Source: Smithellaceae bacterium
Lineage (GTDB): Bacteria; Desulfobacterota; Syntrophia; Syntrophales; JAQULV01
Length of the DNA: 6,831 bases
Assembly (NCBI GenBank): GCA_028718405.1
Contig: JAQULV010000072.1
Coordinates: forward strand, 1 to 6,831
Direction: 5' to 3'
The translations under genes and the position numbers were made by a program. Positions 1 through 4,576 of the stretch are shown here, in pieces. Within the stretch, counting starts at the first letter, position 1, and each line of letters opens with the position of its first letter. The notes under the pieces were generated by a model. That model saw nothing but the letters and a program-made list of their open reading frames with translations, made no database searches and was not told where the DNA came from.

Positions 1-222
1 CAGGACCTTAACCTCCAGGGTCTTGATCATCGCATTGGGGAGGTCGTGGGTCATGGGACGGGAGAAGGATATCTTCTCCAGTTCCGTGGCGATGGCGCTG
101 GCCTCGAACAGCCCGATCCAGATAGGCAGGGCCTTCTTCTCCTGGAGATCCTTCAGGATGACGATGGGCGTATTGGTCACGGGATCGATCGTCAAACCGG
201 AAATCTTCATCTCTATCAGCAT
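1..222 (-). CDS. DUF151 / bifunctional nuclease family protein, N-terminal part (C-terminus beyond window)
   Basis: The visible 74 codons begin MLIEMKISGLTIDP and continue with a block reading PIVILKD, then LPIWIGLFEASAIA, then PMTHDL. This is the typical start of the DUF151 family (named bifunctional nuclease after a plant member with DNase and RNase activity). Bacterial members are about 150 residues, so roughly half is missing past position 1. Their bacterial role is not well defined; a nuclease or RNA-related role is inferred from the family name only. The ATG at 220-222 overlaps the miaB stop codon (shared ATGCTGA, 7 nt), so translation is probably coupled and the two genes are probably one transcript. 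A second ATG four codons in (MKISGL) is an alternative start. I see no signal peptide or membrane segment. Family assignment is confident, function is not. Confidence 0.85.
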   Translation of the reverse strand, partial: MLIEMKISGLTIDPVTNTPIVILKDLQEKKALPIWIGLFEASAIATELEKISFSRPMTHDLPNAMIKTLEVKVL

Positions 223-1580
223 GCCGTCACTCCGTCTATCTCCCCTCTGAGGGAGTGTAAGAAAGCCTCTTTGATCCGCACGGACACCGTCTTGCCGGTA
301 AGTCTCCCGTCCCCTGTGAAATTAACTATCCGGTTCGTTCTCGTCCTTCCCATGAGATCGGCGGAAGATTTCTTGCTCGCCGCCTCCACCAATACCTCTT
401 CGACCTTGCCCTCGAATCGTTTGTTTTTTTCCAGGGTGTGGGCCTCTTGGAGCGACTGCAGCGTCCTCAATCTTTCCCGTTTTACCACCTCGGGCACCCT
501 GTCTTTGAAGGTCGCAGCTTTCGTCCCTTCCCGCTCCGAGTAGGCGAATGAGAAGAGGTTATCAAATCTTATTTTCTCCATTAGGTCAATGGTTTTTTGA
601 AAGTCCTCGTCGCTCTCACCGGGAAAGCCGACGATCATATCGGAGGTGACGCTAATCCCGGGACATGCGCGCCTGAGAGCGGCAACCTTGGTCGCGTAGA
701 TTTCGGCTGTATAGTTTCTGTTCATCCCGCGCAGGACAAAATCCGATCCCGACTGCACGGGCAGATGGATATGCTCGCACAGCTTTGTAAGCCGACCGAA
801 GGAATCAATCAGGCGTTCGGAGAGATCCTTGGGGTGTGAAGTGGTGAAACGAATCCTCTCTACTCCTTCCACACCATCTATCTCTTGGAGAAGCCCCGCA
901 AAGTCGCCCGCCGCCTCATCCTTAGCTTCGTAGGAGTTGACGTTCTGCCCCAGAAGCGTTACCTCGCGGATGCCGTTTGCTGCCAGGGCCCTGATCTCGC
1001 TGACGATCTCTCCAGCGGGCCGGCTGATCTCCCGTCCCCGTAGGTTCGGAACTACGCAGTAGGAACAGAAATTGTTGCATCCCTGCATGATGGTTACGTA
1101 GGCGCCCACGCGCCCCGGAGGGGGCACGGTCGCAATCGAAAGCGACTCGATCCGTTCCGGGAGAGACGTCGCAACCAATTTCGCGCCCGTTTTGGCGGCC
1201 TCTGCCACGAGCTCCGGCAGGCGGTGGATATTGCGCGTCCCGAAAACAACGTCTACCTGGGGCGCCTTTTTGAAGATTTCGTGTCCCCGCTGCTGGGCAA
1301 GGCATCCTCCCACGGCGATGACGAGTTCGGGATTCGCCTCCTTTAGCTCCCGGAACCGCCCCAACTCGCTGTAGACCTTCTGGTCCGCCTTCTGCCTGAT
1401 GCTGCAGGTGTTTAATATGATTAGGTCCGCCTTCTGCAACCGCGATGTCCGCTCATAACCCGCGGCAGACATCAGGGCTATCATCTGCTCGGACTCCCTA
1501 TCATTCATTTGACAGCCGAAGGTGTGTATGTAGAGGTACTTACTGCTCAATTGGTCCAATTGCCCTAAAGTGTTGATCAT
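216..1580 (-). CDS. miaB: tRNA-2-methylthio-N6-dimethylallyladenosine synthase MiaB
   Basis: This is a cytoplasmic radical-SAM methylthiotransferase that converts i6A37 to ms2i6A37 in tRNAs reading UNN codons. Numbered from the ATG at 1580 (454 aa, normal for the family), the N-terminal MTTase domain shows HTFGCQMN with Cys23, LNTCSIR with Cys59 and VGGC with Cys93, the ligands of the auxiliary Fe-S cluster. The radical-SAM motif is CNNFCSYC (Cys168, Cys172, Cys175). A C-terminal TRAM RNA-binding domain covers about 387-447. TCSIRQKAxxK, RGREISRP and LLGQNVNSY favour MiaB over RimO or MtaB. The start is uncertain: an in-frame TTG lies three codons upstream at 1589, and the purine-rich GAGAAGGG (1603-1610 region) is too far from the ATG and about 13 nt from the TTG. 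Its stop overlaps the start of the DUF151 gene. It is separated from hsp20 upstream by a terminator, so it should have its own promoter. I could not identify one with confidence. Confidence 0.96.
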   Translation of the reverse strand: MINTLGQLDQLSSKYLYIHTFGCQMNDRESEQMIALMSAAGYERTSRLQKADLIILNTCSIRQKADQKVYSELGRFRELKEANPELVIAVGGCLAQQRGHEIFKKAPQVDVVFGTRNIHRLPELVAEAAKTGAKLVATSLPERIESLSIATVPPPGRVGAYVTIMQGCNNFCSYCVVPNLRGREISRPAGEIVSEIRALAANGIREVTLLGQNVNSYEAKDEAAGDFAGLLQEIDGVEGVERIRFTTSHPKDLSERLIDSFGRLTKLCEHIHLPVQSGSDFVLRGMNRNYTAEIYATKVAALRRACPGISVTSDMIVGFPGESDEDFQKTIDLMEKIRFDNLFSFAYSEREGTKAATFKDRVPEVVKRERLRTLQSLQEAHTLEKNKRFEGKVEEVLVEAASKKSSADLMGRTRTNRIVNFTGDGRLTGKTVSVRIKEAFLHSLRGEIDGVTAC

Positions 1581-1727
1581 TTTGAGCAACCATTAATATA
1601 TGCCCTTCTCTTAGTCAATGATTTTTTCTGAGCGTCAGGGCCTTTGCAGCTATCTTTGTGCTTGAGGACGGAGGGACGAAAGGTAGGACCGTTCTCTTCC
1701 GAGTGCGGATCTGATCTTCCGTTTCAG

Positions 1728-1778
1728 AGATAAAAGAATGCCCCACCTCACTGCGGGTGATGCCCGACGAGGTGGGGC
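1728..1778 (-). terminator. Rho-independent terminator of hsp20
   Basis: A perfect 10-bp stem pairs GCCCCACCTC (1740-1749) with GAGGTGGGGC (1769-1778). Inside it a second short stem pairs CGGG (1754-1757) with CCCG (1763-1766). Read on the minus strand, the hairpin is followed at once by ATTCTTTTATCT, a T-rich tail. It begins 15 nt after the hsp20 stop codon and isolates hsp20 from miaB. The rest of 1590-1739 shows no gene or other clear structure; it must contain the miaB promoter. Confidence 0.85.
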
Positions 1779-1793
1779 CTGGGTAACGACCAC

Positions 1794-2297
1794 TTAATGG
1801 ACGTTAATAGGGATCTTCTTGCCTTTGACTTCCGGCGACTTCGCAATCCTGATGCTCAGTACACCGTTTTTGAAGTCGGCTGTCGCATGCTCAGCATCGA
1901 TCGTCGCGGGCAGTGTCACCAACCTGTCAAAAGACCCGTAACACCGCTCTGACAGATAACGGTTCTCTCCCTTTTCCTCCTTTTCCTCTTTCTTCTCCCC
2001 CTTGATCTCTAGGGTATTCTCGGACAGCACCACGTCAATATCTTTCTCGTCAACACCGGGCAACTCAGCCTTCACCAGAATCTCTCCGTCACTGTCCTTA
2101 ACTTCCACATTCGGGGCGTAACCGCCTTCGAATACCGATCTCGTCACCGTTGTAGGCATCATCTCCAGGTCATAGAACAGATCGTCCATCAACCTTTCCA
2201 TATCCACGCCGAAAGGATAGAGTCCAAATCGCCCTGTCGACACTGCCGGCAAGGTGCCTCTGCGCAGACCTGAAGGGATCAAACTTCTGATTGTCAT
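1794..2297 (-). CDS. Small heat shock protein, Hsp20/alpha-crystallin family
   Basis: This is an ATP-independent cytoplasmic holdase chaperone that binds unfolding proteins in large oligomers. The product is 167 aa, a usual bacterial length. Residues 1-58 are the variable N-terminal arm, with the common VDMERLMDDLF helix near 31-41. The alpha-crystallin domain spans about 60-152 and includes APNVEVKDSDGEILVKAELPG and the conserved GVLSIRI strand (145-151). The C-terminal tail ends KKIPINVH, with the oligomerisation motif I162-P-I164. A highly charged Lys/Glu stretch at 100-112 forms the beta5-beta7 loop. I chose the ATG at 2297 because AAGGAGG lies 8 nt before it; an in-frame ATG at 2318 lies upstream of that SD and has no clear site of its own. 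The gene stands alone, with a promoter and a long leader upstream and a terminator after it. Confidence 0.95.
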   Translation of the reverse strand: MTIRSLIPSGLRRGTLPAVSTGRFGLYPFGVDMERLMDDLFYDLEMMPTTVTRSVFEGGYAPNVEVKDSDGEILVKAELPGVDEKDIDVVLSENTLEIKGEKKEEKEEKGENRYLSERCYGSFDRLVTLPATIDAEHATADFKNGVLSIRIAKSPEVKGKKIPINVH

Positions 2298-2331
2298 AAC
2301 TCTTTCCTCCTTCGTCATTTATTACCGCTGG

Positions 2332-2446
2332 TTTCATAAGGACACTACCTCCATGAAATCACCGGTCGAGACCGGATGCCCAGCGTGCCTATCTCTATCA
2401 TTTAACAGGCTTCCAATTTGTTCTCTGAAGGACATCCGGCCTTCAG
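2332..2446 (-). promoter_or_regulatory. Hairpin-rich 5' leader of hsp20 (candidate RNA thermometer)
   Basis: Three short hairpins occur between the predicted promoter and the hsp20 ribosome binding site. The pairs are CTGAAGG/CCTTCAG (2425-2431 with 2440-2446), CCGGT/ACCGG around a 4-nt loop (2362-2366 with 2371-2375), and TTTCAT/ATGAAA (2332-2337 with 2353-2358). The first lies at or over the predicted transcription start, so it could be a DNA operator rather than RNA. In addition, TCCTT (2338-2342, minus reading) can pair with the AAGGA of the SD, an alternative to the third hairpin. Heat-shock sHSP genes in several bacteria use leader thermometers (ROSE, fourU), but no known class motif is visible here. 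The function is inferred. Confidence 0.35.
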
Positions 2447-2450
2447 GTCA

Positions 2451-2478
2451 AATTTAGCCATCGCGGTTATGTTGTCAA
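2451..2478 (-). promoter_or_regulatory. Predicted sigma70-type promoter for hsp20
   Basis: On the minus strand a perfect -35 TTGACA (2473-2478) is followed after 16 nt by TAAATT (2451-2456), matching 4 of 6 -10 bases. A start near 2444 gives a leader of about 147 nt. No CIRCE element (TTAGCACTC-N9-GAGTGCTAA) and no convincing sigma32 promoter were found in the gap. Confidence 0.5.
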
Positions 2479-2560
2479 GAGCATAGGTCCCCGTCCCCCC
2501 CTGAAGGCAGGAAACGCGACGATGTTGGGCTAATCGGAAAGATGGTTTCTTTGGGAAGTG

Positions 2561-2593
2561 GAATCAGGGCCGGGTGGGCTCCGGCCCTGATTC
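2561..2593. repeat. Perfect 13-bp inverted repeat, 7-nt loop
   Basis: GAATCAGGGCCGG (2561-2573) and CCGGCCCTGATTC (2581-2593) are exact reverse complements around GTGGGCT. The stem is GC-rich and stable on either strand, but there is no T-run after it in either direction, so a classical intrinsic terminator is not supported. It sits between the 99-aa gene and hsp20 and may be a factor-dependent terminator, an mRNA 3'-end stabiliser or a protein site. Confidence 0.6.
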
Positions 2594-2608
2594 GCTTTGA
2601 GGGGGGGA

Positions 2609-2644
2609 GGTGGGTGGAAAAAAGGAGGGAGAAATCCACCCACC
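2609..2644. repeat. Perfect 10-bp inverted repeat with purine-rich loop
   Basis: GGTGGGTGGA (2609-2618) and TCCACCCACC (2635-2644) are exact reverse complements around a 16-nt purine loop, which reads as pyrimidine in the minus-strand transcript with a run of five to six T. It lies 15 bp from the 13-bp repeat at 2561-2593. The T-run is inside the loop rather than after the stem, so its role as a terminator is doubtful. Confidence 0.55.
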
Positions 2645-2655
2645 GGAAGGACGGT

Positions 2656-2692
2656 TGCTAATCTATCTTGATATCAACGAGCGATATTAGCA
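2656..2692. repeat. Inverted repeat enclosing a 10-bp palindrome just after the 99-aa gene
   Basis: TGCTAAT (2656-2662) and ATTAGCA (2686-2692) are exact reverse complements. Between them is the perfect palindrome TTGATATCAA (2668-2677). The outer arm ends only 3 bp from the stop codon of the upstream gene. It is AT-rich, unlike the two GC-rich repeats beside it, which makes a protein-binding dyad as plausible as an RNA hairpin. Its arms resemble neither half of CIRCE in the correct order. Confidence 0.45.
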
Positions 2693-2695
2693 TTC

Positions 2696-2995
2696 TCAAT
2701 GCAGGAGCCTTACGGCCCTCTCCTCATCGTGCCGCAAAAGTGAAGCCACCAGGTCCAGGAGCTCGAGAAAAAAACGGTAGTCCTTCCTGGCCACCTCATA
2801 CTGCTCCGGGATGATGATGTCGTGGTACTCCCGGTAGAATTGTTCAACCAGTTGTTCGTACACTCTTTCCACGTCGGGGAACATGAAAGGTTCCTCCCCC
2901 GCCAGGGTCAATTCCAGATAAAGGGCCGTCGCCCGGATGTCGTTTAAGGAATCGAGTCTCGTCATGATCGGATTTATTTCGAATTTGATGCTCAT
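2696..2995 (-). CDS. Hypothetical protein, 99 aa, last gene of the ferritin-like cluster
   Basis: I do not recognise this protein. It begins MSIKFEINPIMTRLDSL and appears almost wholly helical and acidic. It has no Cys, no signal peptide and no membrane segment, so it is probably a soluble cytoplasmic protein. Aromatic and acidic residues cluster in the middle (YEQLVEQFYREYHD, about 46-59), and a leucine-rich helix ends the protein (FFLELLDLVASLL, 75-87). The ATG at 2995 is preceded by GAGG five nt upstream. An in-frame TTG at 3031 would add 12 residues (111 aa) and start 6 nt after the stop of the SHOCT gene, so it cannot be excluded. The gap from the SHOCT gene is 42 nt from the ATG, so the two are probably cotranscribed. 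The gene is real by codon-like composition and operon position, but no function can be assigned. Confidence 0.7.
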   Translation of the reverse strand: MSIKFEINPIMTRLDSLNDIRATALYLELTLAGEEPFMFPDVERVYEQLVEQFYREYHDIIIPEQYEVARKDYRFFLELLDLVASLLRHDEERAVRLLH

Positions 2996-3037
2996 GGAAA
3001 CCTCGATGACGTTATCGTAGCCTTTCGCCAATCTCGC

Positions 3038-3358
3038 CTAGAGAAGGTCCTTCTTCATCTGCTCGAATTCTTCCTTGGTCAGTTCTCCTCGGGCGTATCT
3101 CTTCTTTAAGATGTCCAACGGTGTCTCGGATACCTGCCCCGGACCCTTGCCCTTGACGAGACCATAGATGAGATAGGCAATAAGGATGATGATCAGTATC
3201 CAGAAGACCATCATAAACCCTCCCCAATGCCAGCCGTATCCCATCATCGGCCCGTAGCAGGGGCGCCCTTGCCACCCGCCAAGATCCGCCCGAGCCCAAG
3301 CGGGGAACGAGAAAAGAGCAGCGGAAGATATGATCCCATAGATCGTCGCTTTCCCCAT
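3038..3358 (-). CDS. Small SHOCT-domain membrane protein with signal peptide
   Basis: The product is 106 aa. Residues 1-24 look like a signal peptide ending AWARA before D25, unless retained as a first membrane helix. Residues 26-48 form a Gly/Met/Trp/His-rich segment (MMGYGWHWGG). One clear membrane helix follows at about 48-68 (FMMVFWILIIILIAYLIYGL). The C-terminus, about 79-105, is a SHOCT domain (PLDILKKRYARGELTKEEFE), a short helical hairpin common at the end of small membrane or multidomain proteins and thought to mediate oligomerisation. The likely topology places the Met/His-rich part outside and SHOCT in the cytoplasm. An AAGGA SD lies 4-5 nt before the ATG. It starts 9 nt after the ferritin-like gene stops, so the two are cotranscribed. 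Similar small proteins often sit near metal or envelope-stress genes; a metal-related role here is inferred from neighbours and Met/His content only. Confidence 0.85.
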   Translation of the reverse strand: MGKATIYGIISSAALFSFPAWARADLGGWQGRPCYGPMMGYGWHWGGFMMVFWILIIILIAYLIYGLVKGKGPGQVSETPLDILKKRYARGELTKEEFEQMKKDLL

Positions 3359-3367
3359 GATTTCCTT

Positions 3368-3910
3368 CTATACCTGCGTGCGCAGGAAGGCACCGATCGT
3401 CATTTGCGAGATCTGCTCCTGCATTTCTTCGATCTGGTCTATATGGCGGTCCTCATCCTCCAGGATGGACCGGAAGATATCGCGCGTGGCAAAGTCCTTG
3501 CGATCGTTACACAGACTGATGCCCTCGCTGTAAGCCTTGATGGCGTCCTTTTTTGAGAGGTGCTCGTTCGCCAGTTGTTGGGACACGTCAGGACCAATAA
3601 TGATGGCGTTGTTGTACGCCTTGATGGCATCCGCCTTGATCTTCGTCGCTTCCCGTCTTTGGCGGGGATCGGTTGTATCCGTCATCTGCAGCCCTGAGGT
3701 TATGGGCTTTCCCCTGAGGGATTGGATCCTATAAACGAGGCTCTCGGCGTGCTTGAGTTCGTCACTGGCTCTCTTCTGGAAATGCTTGCGGAGCTTGTCG
3801 TAGTCCCAATCATCGGCGACCTCGGCGTGATGCAAATATTGATGGGCCGAACTCAACTCGTTTGCTAGAAGCGAGTTGAGCAGTTTGATGATTTCGCGGT
3901 CTCCTTTCAT
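3368..3910 (-). CDS. Bacterioferritin-like ferritin-superfamily protein lacking the heme Met, with a helical insertion
   Basis: This 180-aa protein belongs to the bacterioferritin/ferritin-like diiron superfamily. It probably oxidises and stores iron or protects against peroxide in the cytoplasm. Aligned by eye to E. coli Bfr (about 158 aa), it keeps ligands Glu18 (LLANELSSAHQY), Glu51 and His54 (SDELKHAE), and the last pair as Glu153 and His156 (LEDEDRHID). The heme-ligating Met52 of Bfr is Leu52 here, so bis-Met heme binding is unlikely. The Bfr Glu94 position appears to be Lys120, with Glu116 one turn earlier. About 26 extra residues lie between 71 and 105, and residues 92-105 resemble 120-133 (both contain DAIKAY). 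The ATG at 3910 is preceded by AGGGAGG at 4 nt. It heads a group with the SHOCT and 99-aa genes. It could be a ferritin-like protein of different chemistry; superfamily membership is firm, storage function is inferred. Confidence 0.88.
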   Translation of the reverse strand: MKGDREIIKLLNSLLANELSSAHQYLHHAEVADDWDYDKLRKHFQKRASDELKHAESLVYRIQSLRGKPITSGLQMTDTTDPRQRREATKIKADAIKAYNNAIIIGPDVSQQLANEHLSKKDAIKAYSEGISLCNDRKDFATRDIFRSILEDEDRHIDQIEEMQEQISQMTIGAFLRTQV

Positions 3911-3965
3911 CGGGCCTCCCTTCTAGATGCTCATCGCTACGAAATTGCGAACGGACGAAATCTGT

Positions 3966-3987
3966 GCCCGCGGAAAGATCCGCAGGC
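3966..3987 (-). terminator. Hairpin between usp and the ferritin-like gene (weak terminator candidate)
   Basis: On the minus strand GCCTGCGGA and TCCGCGGGC pair over 9 bp, including one G-U wobble, around a TCTT loop. It starts 9 nt after the usp stop. Only a weak T tail (ATTTC) follows, so it may attenuate rather than stop transcription into the ferritin-like cluster. The remainder of 3911-3965 shows the SD of the next gene and no strong promoter. Confidence 0.4.
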
Positions 3988-3996
3988 GATGCTATT

Positions 3997-4449
3997 TTAG
4001 GTCCTTACCAGCAGGACAGGACAGCGGGAGCTTCTGATGACCTTCTCGGCGACGCCGCCGATAAGATTCCTCAGAATACCGCTTCTCCCGTGTGGGGCCA
4101 TGACGATAAGATCGGCGCCCTTTTCGGCTTGTACCTTGCCTATCTCGTCATAGGGAATCCCCTGTCTGACTTCGGAAGAAACGGTAACCGTCTTGCTTCC
4201 GCCGGTGACCCGGTCGATCTGCTGGACGATCTTCTCTTTGGCCATCTTCTGACTCTGCCTGGAGATCTCCTCCATGGCGCTGTCGGTAAGACAGTAGTCC
4301 ACGGCGCACTGCCTGATGTCCTCGTCGATCACGTGCAGCAGTGCCACCTCGGCGCCGTATTTCGACGCCATGTCCAGGCCGTATCTCAAGGCCTGATCGG
4401 CATAGGTTGAGAAATCTGTGGGAACGATGATGAGTTTCGGTGCAAACAT
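3997..4449 (-). CDS. Universal stress protein, UspA family
   Basis: The product is a 150-aa single-domain USP with an alpha/beta nucleotide-binding fold, probably cytoplasmic and dimeric. The N-terminal strand and loop IIVPTDFS carry Asp12, followed by LRYGLDMASKYGAEVALLHVID (22-42). The signature region is ADLIVMAPHGRSG, ending GGVAEKVIRSSRCPVLLVR (131-149). ATP-binding members have G-x2-G-x9-G-(S/T). Here the first Gly is Ala118 and the last Ser/Thr is Gly132, so ATP binding may be altered or lost. I chose the ATG at 4449, which follows AAGGGAG; an adjacent TTG at 4452 would add one residue. It has its own promoter-like sequence upstream and a hairpin downstream, so it may be transcribed alone or lead into the ferritin-like group. 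Family assignment is firm; its specific stress is unknown. Confidence 0.95.
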   Translation of the reverse strand: MFAPKLIIVPTDFSTYADQALRYGLDMASKYGAEVALLHVIDEDIRQCAVDYCLTDSAMEEISRQSQKMAKEKIVQQIDRVTGGSKTVTVSSEVRQGIPYDEIGKVQAEKGADLIVMAPHGRSGILRNLIGGVAEKVIRSSRCPVLLVRT

Positions 4450-4512
4450 CAATTTCTCCCTTGGGCGTCTTCGCCGTGAAACTTAGGTGGTCGTGTTGCT
4501 TTCTTTGGTCTG

Positions 4513-4541
4513 AAAATAAAGGAGATCGACAACCTTGACAA
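4513..4541 (-). promoter_or_regulatory. Predicted sigma70-type promoter for the universal stress protein gene
   Basis: On the minus strand TTGTCA (4536-4541, 5 of 6 -35 bases) is followed after exactly 17 nt by TATTTT (4513-4518, 4 of 6 -10 bases). A start near 4506 gives a leader of about 57 nt to the ATG at 4449. It lies in the 127-nt gap after the LuxR-type regulator, so that regulator could act here; no operator was identified. Confidence 0.5.
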
Positions 4542-4576
4542 TAAGGAGAAAATGAATGCTCAATGGTAGGCGAAAA

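Noticed and set aside
46..543. Plus-strand frame of 165 codons opposite the DUF151 and miaB genes
   Set aside because: Both genes on the minus strand have conserved family motifs in this stretch; the plus frame has none.
922..1305. A 127-codon minus-strand frame within miaB
   Set aside because: It is another frame of miaB covering its radical-SAM motif; low-complexity Arg/Gly/Ala content marks it as a shadow.
2170..2337. A 55-codon minus-strand frame starting MKPAVINDEGG, with GGAGG 10 nt upstream, overlapping the start of hsp20
   Set aside because: Most of it lies out of frame inside the clearly coding hsp20 gene and its protein looks like nothing known; the SD-like GGAGG is more simply part of the leader structure. 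A leader-frame role is not excluded.
2561..2593. The 13-bp hairpin as a standard intrinsic terminator
   Set aside because: No T-run follows the stem on either strand, so it is recorded as a repeat instead.
2656..2700. CIRCE/HrcA operator, suggested by TTAGCA and TGCTAA elements
   Set aside because: The half-sites are in the reverse order and spacing does not match TTAGCACTC-N9-GAGTGCTAA; it also lies more than 200 bp upstream of the predicted hsp20 promoter.
3964..4410. Long plus-strand frame (148 codons) across the universal stress protein gene
   Set aside because: It lies wholly antisense to a clear USP gene; its protein has no recognisable motif and is the complement-frame shadow of a GC-biased gene.
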